In this document: positions 54,211-61,697 of the stretch, piece by piece
How the letters are laid out: each line of letters starts with the position of its first letter
How positions within the stretch are numbered: position 1 is the stretch's first letter
Assembly (NCBI RefSeq): GCF_014395225.1
Contig: NZ_CP060723.1
Coordinates: 2,666,001 to 2,730,000, forward strand
Length of the DNA: 64,000 nt
Origin: Pedobacter roseus
GTDB taxonomy: Bacteria > Bacteroidota > Bacteroidia > Sphingobacteriales > Sphingobacteriaceae
Direction: 5' to 3'
The notes under the pieces: model-generated
The model's database searches: none
What the model was told of the DNA's origin: nothing
Seen by the model: the letters and a program-made list of their open reading frames with translations, nothing else
Made by a program: the position numbers and the translations under genes

Positions 54211-55404
54211 TTAAATATGCTGCGCAATTACAAAGCCACTGGCCCAGGCCCATTGAAAGTTATAACCACCCAACCAACCGGTTACATCCAAGCATTCGCC
54301 TCCAAAAAACAGGTTCGGTATTTTTTTACACTCCAGCGTTTTAGAAGAAATTTCGTTAGTATCAATTCCACCGCGCATTACCTCGGCTTTGTCGTAACCT
54401 TTATCGCCTGCGGGCTTCACTTTAAAATGATGGATCGTTTGTTCAATTAAATCGATTTCACCTCTGGTTAGTACAGCAACGGGTTTATTTAAAGGTAAAA
54501 ACTTGCCTAATGCATCGGTAAATTTCCTGGTATAAATCCGGTTCAACAGTGTCGACAATAAAGTTTTACCATTTATTTTCCTTTCTTCATCCAATAATGC
54601 TGCAATGTCCTGATGTGGCAACAGATTCAGGTTAATGCTTTCACCCCTCCTCCAGAAAGAAGAAATCTGCAAAATAGCCGGACCGCTCAATCCCCAGTGG
54701 GTAAAAAGGATATTTTCTTCGAAAGAGATTTCATCATTGCTGACTTCACAAAAAACAGAATTGCCCGAAAGCTGTGCAAACCATTCCTCATCCTTGCCGG
54801 TAATGGTTAAAGGAACCAAAGCCGGAGCAGTTTCTACAATTTTCAAATCGTGTTTTCTGGCAAAACGCAAGGCAAAATCAGTAGCTCCCATTTTCGGGAT
54901 TGGTAAACCACCAGCGGCAATCACCAGTTTAGCTGCTGTTAAAATAACTGTTTTACCGTTTTTCTCATAACTTACTTTAAAGCCATCAGGTAATATTTCA
55001 ATGTCCCTTACATCAGCATTACACCTAATTTCCTGTCCGAAATCTTCACAGATAGACGTAAAAACCTGCACCACATCTTTTGCATTCTTATCGTCAGGAA
55101 ATAGTTGTCCTAAAGTTTTTTCTTTGCCCTCAATGCCATAAGTTTCAAAAAAACTGATGGTATCATCAACCGTCCACTGGGTAAAGGCAGATTTAATAAA
55201 ATGAGGATTGGCAGATATAAACTGCTCAGCTGATGCAAATTGGTTGGTATAATTGCACCGGCCGCCTCCAGAAATCAGAATCTTGGCACCAGGTTTTTCG
55301 TTTTTTTCGAGCACAATTACTTTTTTACCCAGATAGCCTGCCTGCACCGCACACATCAATCCGCAAGCACCTGCACCAATAATTATTGCATCAGCATTCA
55401 TCAA
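54211..55404 (-). CDS. HI0933-type (YhiN) FAD/NAD(P) oxidoreductase
   Basis: A 397-residue flavoprotein. The FAD site is AIIIGAGACGLMCAVQAGYLG, then PGAKILISGGGRCNYTN (HI0933 signature) and a C-terminal FFGGECLDVTGWLGGYNFQWA. The family is widespread, with mostly unknown reactions. It is divergent from purK with 51 bp between starts. Confidence 0.9.
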   Translation of the reverse strand: MMNADAIIIGAGACGLMCAVQAGYLGKKVIVLEKNEKPGAKILISGGGRCNYTNQFASAEQFISANPHFIKSAFTQWTVDDTISFFETYGIEGKEKTLGQLFPDDKNAKDVVQVFTSICEDFGQEIRCNADVRDIEILPDGFKVSYEKNGKTVILTAAKLVIAAGGLPIPKMGATDFALRFARKHDLKIVETAPALVPLTITGKDEEWFAQLSGNSVFCEVSNDEISFEENILFTHWGLSGPAILQISSFWRRGESINLNLLPHQDIAALLDEERKINGKTLLSTLLNRIYTRKFTDALGKFLPLNKPVAVLTRGEIDLIEQTIHHFKVKPAGDKGYDKAEVMRGGIDTNEISSKTLECKKIPNLFFGGECLDVTGWLGGYNFQWAWASGFVIAQHI

Positions 55405-55420
55405 TAAAATTTATTATGGT

Positions 55421-55428
55421 TACTTTTG
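55421..55428 (+). promoter_or_regulatory. Putative -7 box for purK
   Basis: TACTTTTG, TAnnTTTG, 27 nt before the ATG at 55456. It supports 55456 over the TTG at 55426, which overlaps it. Confidence 0.5.
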
Positions 55429-55455
55429 TGCAAAAATAGCATTAATTTCAAGCGC

Positions 55456-56595
55456 ATGGCAAAACAGATTAGCGAATTAAAATTAGGTATTTTAGGCGGC
55501 GGACAATTGGGCAGAATGCTCATCCAACAGGCAATCAACTACAATGTAAGCACTTTGGTTTTAGATCCTGATCCTGATGCTCCCTGTAAACATATCTCAA
55601 ATTATTTCGAAAATGGCTCTATTACCGATTTTGACACCGTTTATAACTTCGGGAAGAAAGCCGATATCATTACCATCGAAATTGAAAAAGTAAATATCGA
55701 TGCGCTTGAGCAGCTCGAAAAAGAAGGTAAAAAGGTATTTCCTCAATCGAGGGTAATCCGTTTAATTCAGGATAAAGGTGTACAAAAACAGTTTTTTAAA
55801 GAAAACGACATTCCAACCTCTCCTTTCCAGATTGTAAATACAAAGGAAGATATGGAGAATAGTCCTTTTCATTTTCCTTACATTCTGAAATTGAGGAAAG
55901 ATGGTTATGATGGTAAAGGCGTGATGAAAATCAATAGTGCGGCAGATCTTGACAATGCTTTTGATACTCCTTGTATTATTGAAAAACTGGTCGATTTTGA
56001 TAAAGAAGTTGCGGTAATTGTAGCCCGTAATGCCAATGGCGATATGAAAACCTTTCCAATGGTTGAGATGGAATTTAATCCTGAAGCCAACCTGGTAGAA
56101 TTTTTGATTTCTCCATCCACTTTTGCTGAAAGTTTGCAGCAAAAAGCAGAAAATATTGCCAAAAATATCGCTTCTGCAATGAATATCACCGGGATTTTAG
56201 CGGTTGAGATGTTTGTTTGCAAAGATGGAGAGTTACTGGTTAATGAGGTAGCCCCTCGTCCACATAATAGCGGTCACCAGACTATTGAAGGCAACTATGT
56301 TTCTCAATTCGAACAGCATTTACGCTCAATTTATAACCTGCCACTTGGCGATACCAGTAGTATTACCAACGCCATTATGATTAATCTGCTTGGCGAAAAA
56401 GGTCATGAGGGTGTGGCCAAATATGAAAATTTAGAAAAAATACTAGCCATTGATGGTGTTTATGTTCACCTTTATGGTAAAAAATATACAAAGCCTTTCC
56501 GCAAAATGGGACATGTAACCATTGTAGATATCGACAGAGATAAAGCGATAGAAAAAGCAAGGTTCGTACAAAAAACATTAAAAGTAATCGCATAG
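55456..56595 (+). CDS. purK: 5-(carboxyamino)imidazole ribonucleotide synthase
   Basis: A 379-residue ATP-grasp enzyme of purine synthesis: AIR plus bicarbonate and ATP to N5-CAIR. It starts ISELKLGILGGGQLGRML; SRVIRLIQDKGVQKQF and ILKLRKDGYDGKGVM mark the ATP-grasp domain, and EVAPRPHNSGHQTIEG closes the active site. The start is ATG 55456; the frame is open earlier from a TTG in the promoter. purE follows 49 nt later, so purK-purE form an operon. Confidence 0.96.
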   Translation: MAKQISELKLGILGGGQLGRMLIQQAINYNVSTLVLDPDPDAPCKHISNYFENGSITDFDTVYNFGKKADIITIEIEKVNIDALEQLEKEGKKVFPQSRVIRLIQDKGVQKQFFKENDIPTSPFQIVNTKEDMENSPFHFPYILKLRKDGYDGKGVMKINSAADLDNAFDTPCIIEKLVDFDKEVAVIVARNANGDMKTFPMVEMEFNPEANLVEFLISPSTFAESLQQKAENIAKNIASAMNITGILAVEMFVCKDGELLVNEVAPRPHNSGHQTIEGNYVSQFEQHLRSIYNLPLGDTSSITNAIMINLLGEKGHEGVAKYENLEKILAIDGVYVHLYGKKYTKPFRKMGHVTIVDIDRDKAIEKARFVQKTLKVIA

Positions 56596-56644
56596 GCCCT
56601 TGCCGATTACATATTTTTAAAAATTAAAGAAATACAAAACATAT

Positions 56645-57145
56645 ATGAGTCAAGAAAATTCAGGTTCGGCATTAGTAGGAATTATCATGGGAAGCAAATC
56701 GGATTTACCTGTAATGCAAGATGCTGCTGATGTATTAAAAGAATTTGGAATTAATTATGAAATCACGGTCGTTTCTGCGCACAGAACACCAGAACGCATG
56801 TTTAATTATGCTAAAGAAGCACAGGGCCGTGGCTTAAAAGTAATTATTGCAGGTGCCGGTGGCGCTGCCCACTTGCCTGGTATGGTGGCTTCGATCACTA
56901 CTTTACCTGTGATAGGCGTTCCGGTTAAATCATCAAACTCTATTGACGGCTGGGATAGTATTTTATCGATCTTACAAATGCCAAATGGTATTCCTGTAGC
57001 TACAGTAGCCTTAAATGCGGCTAAAAATGCTGGTTTACTGGCTACACAGATCTTAGCAACGGCTGATGAATCTTTAACGGTTAAAATGCAGGCTTATAAA
57101 GATGAGTTGAGAAGGAAAGTTGAAGAAAGTGCTGAAACAATGTAA
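56645..57145 (+). CDS. purE: 5-(carboxyamino)imidazole ribonucleotide mutase
   Basis: A 166-residue class I PurE that converts N5-CAIR to CAIR. Motifs: [27 protein letters not shown] (catalytic His), [15 protein letters not shown] and [23 protein letters not shown]. It follows purK, giving the two-step bacterial route. Confidence 0.97.
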   Translation: MSQENSGSALVGIIMGSKSDLPVMQDAADVLKEFGINYEITVVSAHRTPERMFNYAKEAQGRGLKVIIAGAGGAAHLPGMVASITTLPVIGVPVKSSNSIDGWDSILSILQMPNGIPVATVALNAAKNAGLLATQILATADESLTVKMQAYKDELRRKVEESAETM

Positions 57146-57176
57146 TAAAGGACTAACACAAATTCTTAAAAAGAGG

Positions 57177-57246
57177 CGTCATTTCCGCGCAGGCGGAAAT
57201 CTTAAAGCTTATTGCATTACGATTCCCAATCAAGTTGTGAATGACG
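57177..57246. repeat. Dispersed palindromic repeat
   Basis: Starts CGTCATTTCCGCGCAGGCGG with stem ATTTCCGC/GCGGAAAT, and contains TTGCATTACGATTCCC, the inverse of the block at 28258-28272. It ends TGAATGACGC. It lies between the convergent purE and YqgE-family genes. Confidence 0.75.
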
Positions 57247-57283
57247 CTCTGCCCAGGCTTGTCTAGAAAATCAACACTCCAAA

Positions 57284-57847
57284 CTAATTTAAACTCGGAT
57301 CAGCAGGAAAATTACTGATATGTGCATATTTTGGACCTAAGTTTACGATTACGTCACGCCATAACTTTTCATCATCACTGCTGAAAATAAGTTCAGGATC
57401 AAATTTATCGCTCACCATCCATGCATTTTGCTCTATTTCCCGGTCAAGCTGACCTTTGTCCCAGCCTGAATAACCCATAAAAAACTTCACTTCATCCTTG
57501 CTAATGGCATTGGTATTTAAGAGGATTTTAAGTGTTTCGAAATTTCCGCCCCAATACAAACCATTTCCGATATCTTCGCCACTTTGCAATTTATCATAAC
57601 ACCTATGGATAAAATGTAAGGTATCTGCAGCAACTGGTCCGCCGAAATAAATATAGTTTTTTGCATCCCATAAATCCTGGATTACATCATTCAGGATCAG
57701 GTTTCCTACCTGGTTAAGGATGTAGCCCACCGTACCATCATCACCATGTTCGGTTAACAATACCACAGATCTTTTAAAATTAGGATCGGCCATAAAAGGT
57801 TCTGAGATGAGCAGGCGGCCGGTTTTTGGTTTTATATTGTTCAGCAT
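57284..57847 (-). CDS. YqgE/AlgH family protein
   Basis: About 187 residues (ATG 57847; a second ATG at 57859 is possible). YqgE signature: GRLLISEPFMADPNFKRSVVLLTEH, GTVGYILN and FFMGYSGWDKGQLDREIEQNAW. The family is conserved but of unclear function. It is divergent from pdxH and shares its short upstream region. Confidence 0.92.
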   Translation of the reverse strand: MLNNIKPKTGRLLISEPFMADPNFKRSVVLLTEHGDDGTVGYILNQVGNLILNDVIQDLWDAKNYIYFGGPVAADTLHFIHRCYDKLQSGEDIGNGLYWGGNFETLKILLNTNAISKDEVKFFMGYSGWDKGQLDREIEQNAWMVSDKFDPELIFSSDDEKLWRDVIVNLGPKYAHISNFPADPSLN

Positions 57848-57858
57848 GATGATAATCA

Positions 57859-57889
57859 TTTGTTACACCGTAAAAGATGCCTATTTTTG
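57859..57889 (+). promoter_or_regulatory. Promoter of pdxH
   Basis: TTTG (57859-57862), 19 bp, then TATTTTTG (57882-57889): both elements fit the Bacteroidota consensus. The pdxH ATG at 57894 starts 5 nt later, which is about where transcription would begin. Confidence 0.65.
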
Positions 57890-57893
57890 TTGT

Positions 57894-58544
57894 ATGCAAG
57901 TTACAAATGAATTTCTACAAAACCTGCGCCAAGATTACAAAAGCGCTTCGCTAGATGAATCTGACGTTGATGAAGATCCGATTGTCCAGTTTCAAAAATG
58001 GTTTCAACACGCGGTTGATGCCCAGATACACGAACCCAATGTAATGACTTTGGCTACAGCCGATAAAGCTGGCCGACCTGATGCCCGTATTGTACTTTTA
58101 AAAGGAGTTGATGGAGATGGCTTTAGGTTTTTCACCAATTACCTGAGTGCCAAAGGGAAAGAGCTAAAACGCAATCCTTTTGCAGCTTTGGTATTTTTCT
58201 GGCCTGAACTGGAAAGACAGGTGAGAATTGAGGGGACAGTAGAAAAATTAGATAAAGAAACTTCTGAAGCTTACTTCAACACCAGACCGATAGCCAGCCA
58301 GATTGGAGCTGTTGCTTCGCCTCAGAGCCAGGTTATTCCAAACAGATCATTTCTGGAAGAAAAATTTGAAGAACTTAAAGCTAAAAGTGCCGATAAGGGC
58401 GTTGCTAAACCAGCGCATTGGGGCGGTTATATTGTAAAACCAACCAGAATTGAGTTTTGGCAAGGAAGAAGAAGCAGGCTGCACGACAGGATAAACTTCG
58501 AACTAGTGAAAGGTATCTGGACCAAAACCAGGTTAGCACCATAA
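57894..58544 (+). CDS. pdxH: Pyridoxamine 5'-phosphate oxidase
   Basis: A 216-residue FMN enzyme that makes pyridoxal 5'-phosphate. Motifs: ATADKAGRPDARIVLLKGVDGDGFRFFTNY, KGKELKRNPFAALVFFWPELERQVRIEG and the C-terminal IEFWQGRRSRLHDRI. The open frame extends upstream to 57807, but that part crosses the promoter. With ATG 57894 the mRNA is likely leaderless. A terminator follows. Confidence 0.95.
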   Translation: MQVTNEFLQNLRQDYKSASLDESDVDEDPIVQFQKWFQHAVDAQIHEPNVMTLATADKAGRPDARIVLLKGVDGDGFRFFTNYLSAKGKELKRNPFAALVFFWPELERQVRIEGTVEKLDKETSEAYFNTRPIASQIGAVASPQSQVIPNRSFLEEKFEELKAKSADKGVAKPAHWGGYIVKPTRIEFWQGRRSRLHDRINFELVKGIWTKTRLAP

Positions 58545-58560
58545 ATGGATTTAAAAAATA

Positions 58561-58596
58561 AATAGAGATCGGCTATCCAGCAAGATCTCTATTTTA
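58561..58596 (+). terminator. Terminator of pdxH
   Basis: AATAGAGATC and GATCTCTATT arms followed by a short T-run, 16 nt after the pdxH stop. Confidence 0.8.
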
Positions 58597-59147
58597 ACTA
58601 ATCATTAACTAACCTAAATTTACTAGGAAGTACCTTTATTAAAACGTCTGCATTTTTATAAATGCCGACGGTAATTTTCTTTTATTTTAAAAGCAATCTT
58701 TTTGCTTTTTTGTTTTTCCTGATGCATCAAAAATCCTTAAAAAAGACATTAAAATGAAGCAGGTATCGACGAATAATTGCTTTGTGTCGATAAAAAAAAC
58801 ACATCTTAACTGTTACATTTTATTTAACAAAAATTAACGTTATATTTTTGTTAATCAGCATTTTAAATCACAATAAAACAAGTAAATATTTAACGTTAGG
58901 AGATATACATTTGTCCGCTAAATAGTCATTTTAAAACCCGTTTTTAAAACCTAATGATTACAAGTAATCCATAAGCTTTAAGATTCCCGCCTGCACGGGA
59001 AAGACGCAGTACCTTATGGCAATTCTCATTAATGAGCCTGTCAAACGGCTTACTTTTCAAGCTTATAGTAAGGCCTTCCGACAGGCTCAATGTGATAAGA
59101 TAAAACTGAAATCAATTCTATCCTATTAATTTAATTTCAAATACTTT
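58597..59147. repeat. Intergenic region with inverted repeats
   Basis: No gene seen in about 550 bp. A 31-bp inverted repeat at 58824-58854 has perfect 11-nt arms TTAACAAAAAT and ATTTTTGTTAA. A REP-like piece TTAAGATTCCCGCCTGCACG lies at 58978-59001. GAGCCTGTC and GACAGGCTC (59034-59042 and 59080-59088) bracket a longer imperfect stem. The first inverted repeat includes TATTTTTG, a promoter-like box, but no + strand gene follows. Confidence 0.6.
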
Positions 59148-60062
59148 TTACCTCGCACTTGCGTACTTGATCACCAGGCTTACATCCCTGGTTGTTGTAG
59201 CCGGGTTCCACCTGAAGTTTAACGTAAACGTTTTAGTAGCAGGATCGTATTTATTATCCTTACCCGCTAAATTTGCAAGTGTGGCATTACCCAAAGAAGT
59301 CATGGTTACCAGATTTGTTGCAGGATCTACCGTAGCCCTCAGGTTATCGATACCCGAAACGCCTGATGTTCCGCCAGCCCATTTTAAATTGGTAATTTCT
59401 ACCGCTGTTGCACTTACTGTACTCAGGGTTAAATTCGGGTTACCGGCAATACTTCCACTCAAAGCATCGTTTGCAGGTACCCCCGGAGCTGTATAACGCG
59501 TTACGCTGCTTCCTGTTCCAACGGTATATATCCCATCGTAAGCGTTTTTGGCATTAATTTTAAATAAACCACTTCCATAATTGCCGCTAACGGTTCCTCT
59601 TGAAGTAGATTTGACTACTACCCCCAAAGCATAACTTTTACTAAAATCGAATGCGCTTGTTTTAAGTTTGATGTGAAATATGCCCTGTTTCTGTCCTTTT
59701 GGTATAGTAACGGTATAAGATGGAACAGTGTATAGGCTAGCATCCAGGTTGGTTAAAACAGCAGTAGAAGTCGACATTGCACTAACTATTGTAGCATCAA
59801 GTCCTAAAGTAACAGTTACATCATCCGGAGCACCATCTACACCAGTATAGTTAATTAAAATCGGGCAATCTACTTCTGTTACCGCATCAAAAGATTTAGT
59901 TACCGAAGCATAAGAGGTAGAACTTGTTCTTGAAGGCAGATCAGCTAATTCTACGATACCGCTAGATCCATTTTCGGCATAAATACCATCCTGCTTGGTG
60001 CATGATGAAAAGCCCACTGCCATAGCCAACAGTGCAAAGCCTAATTTTTTATAATTTTTCAT
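59148..60062 (-). CDS. DUF1735-type lipoprotein of a SusCD locus
   Basis: About 304 residues (ATG 60062; 60074 possible). Signal peptide to AVGFSSC (lipobox). The N-terminal part has a DUF1735-like beta-sandwich: VTVTLGLDATIVSAM, YTVTIPKGQKQGIFHIKLKTS, YALGVVVKSTSRGTVSG. The C-terminal part (GIYTVGTGSSVTRY and RDVSLVIKYASAR) may be a further DUF4361-like domain. Such proteins are surface glycan- or ligand-binding lipoproteins placed after SusD. It is the last gene of the right-edge locus. Confidence 0.85.
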   Translation of the reverse strand: MKNYKKLGFALLAMAVGFSSCTKQDGIYAENGSSGIVELADLPSRTSSTSYASVTKSFDAVTEVDCPILINYTGVDGAPDDVTVTLGLDATIVSAMSTSTAVLTNLDASLYTVPSYTVTIPKGQKQGIFHIKLKTSAFDFSKSYALGVVVKSTSRGTVSGNYGSGLFKINAKNAYDGIYTVGTGSSVTRYTAPGVPANDALSGSIAGNPNLTLSTVSATAVEITNLKWAGGTSGVSGIDNLRATVDPATNLVTMTSLGNATLANLAGKDNKYDPATKTFTLNFRWNPATTTRDVSLVIKYASAR

Positions 60063-60083
60063 ATCTATTTTCATATCTAAAAA

Positions 60084-61697
60084 CTAGTTAGTATTTACGT
60101 CCCAAAAGATTTTTGAAGTATAAGCGTTCAAACCAGTGGGAACATTCGGATTTAAATTATACTCTGTTGTTGGATACAGGTTTCGTACAGGCAAGCGGTC
60201 TGCTGCTGTGGCCGAAGACTGCAACGACACAAAAGTTGTATTGGCTGCCGTGCCCGATATGGCCGGATAGCCTGTTCTTTTATACTCCTGCCAGGCTTCG
60301 AAACCATTTATAAAATTGAGGGCAATGTATTTTTGTGTAATAATGGCTTCCAAACGTTGTGCTGCAGTAGTTGCTAAACTGTAATTAACCAGATAACTAG
60401 CCGAATTTGCAGCTTTGTAAGCAGTGAGGTAGGCATCTAAAACAGCACTGGTAGCCGATGTAGTGGTTGCGCCCGATTTTTGAAGGTAATTGTATGAAGC
60501 CCTGATCCCGTTATCGAAATTGCTTGCTGCATCACCTGATAAAGTATGACCTTTTAAAGCTGCTTCGGCAAGTAAAAAATAAGTTTCAGCAGCTGGCATA
60601 ATCAACTGTCCCATTACCCTGCTTTTTATGATTCCTTGAGCATTTGGTGCACTTAGGGCTGTTCCAACACCAATATACCAGGCCGGGTAGCCGGAAATCC
60701 ACGAAGGCACATTGCTTTCGTTGCCCAATTGATTGGTTGGTGTAGTGTTAGCAGCATAATTTTTATAAATCAGTGCGCCACGTGTTGCATCGCTTAGTTT
60801 TGTGCCGTTATAGAAAGAAAAAATCCATTTCGTTGGGATCTGTTGAGCTGCATAAGCACCATTACTTCCTGTATAGGTAGAATGATAAGTATTCCATAGC
60901 GGATTTTGACGTGCACTGGTACTTACATAACCAGGATTAATCAACACATCATCGGTTAAAAAACCTTCGGAAGAGAAAGTGCCAAAAGCAGTAGCTGCAA
61001 ACGAAGCTAAAGGTCCGTCCTGTGCCCTTGTTAAAATACGCAGTTTAACGTTGTTTGCAAACTGGATCCATTTGGTAACATCGCCACCAAACATCACATC
61101 TGCCGAACCTAAAGCCTTTACCACAGTGCTCGAGCCATTTGCTTTTAGCTGCGCAATAGCAGCATCAATCTCTGTTACCAACGATTTGTAAATGGTTGCT
61201 GCATCATCGTAATGTGGCGTAAGGTTATCAATTCCCGCCAAACCTTCTGTATAAGGCACATTACCATATTCATCAACCAGGATCTGGTAATAATATGATT
61301 TCATTACCCTCGCCACTGCATTAAACAATACATATTTACTAACCCCTGAAGTTGAAGTGATGATATACTGGTAACTTCTTAAATCGGAAAATGCACTGTT
61401 AAATAAGCCATTGTTGGTACCCGAATTCCAGTTATAGGTAAAATAGGTTGATCCTGAAAAAGAATAACCACCTGCATTGGCCTGATACCCGGCCATCCAT
61501 GCGCCATAATTGAAATAGGTAATAAAGTTTGAAGCCGTATTATTTAAGGTAGCAGGCAAAACCAGTTCAGGAGAAGAAGAGGTTGCCGAGTTGGTATTGT
61601 CGTTGATATCCAGGTAACTTTTTTTACAGCCCTGAGCAGCAAAAATAATGGTTAGAAGGAAAGTTAATTTTAAAAATCTTTTCATAATTCTTGTCAT
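60084..61697 (-). CDS. SusD/RagB-like lipoprotein
   Basis: A 537-residue SusD-like lipoprotein (SusD-like_2 type) with lipobox FAAQGC, then KKSYLDINDNTNSATSSSPELVLP. Long Ala-rich segments with TPR-like helices follow, and LLAEAALKGH and KYIALNFINGFEAWQEYKRTGYP are SusD marks. The ATG at 61697 shares one base with the SusC stop (TAATG), so translation is coupled; ATG 61685 is an alternative. It partners the SusC encoded upstream. Confidence 0.92.
   Translation of the reverse strand: MTRIMKRFLKLTFLLTIIFAAQGCKKSYLDINDNTNSATSSSPELVLPATLNNTASNFITYFNYGAWMAGYQANAGGYSFSGSTYFTYNWNSGTNNGLFNSAFSDLRSYQYIITSTSGVSKYVLFNAVARVMKSYYYQILVDEYGNVPYTEGLAGIDNLTPHYDDAATIYKSLVTEIDAAIAQLKANGSSTVVKALGSADVMFGGDVTKWIQFANNVKLRILTRAQDGPLASFAATAFGTFSSEGFLTDDVLINPGYVSTSARQNPLWNTYHSTYTGSNGAYAAQQIPTKWIFSFYNGTKLSDATRGALIYKNYAANTTPTNQLGNESNVPSWISGYPAWYIGVGTALSAPNAQGIIKSRVMGQLIMPAAETYFLLAEAALKGHTLSGDAASNFDNGIRASYNYLQKSGATTTSATSAVLDAYLTAYKAANSASYLVNYSLATTAAQRLEAIITQKYIALNFINGFEAWQEYKRTGYPAISGTAANTTFVSLQSSATAADRLPVRNLYPTTEYNLNPNVPTGLNAYTSKIFWDVNTN

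Noticed and set aside
57807..57893. N-terminal extension of PdxH
   Set aside because: It crosses a full promoter and the start of the divergent YqgE-family gene.
58890..58918. AGGAGATATACAT followed by TTG as a phage-like leader and start
   Set aside because: The following frame ends after four codons, and the phylum seldom uses a Shine-Dalgarno. The match to a phage leader is probably chance.
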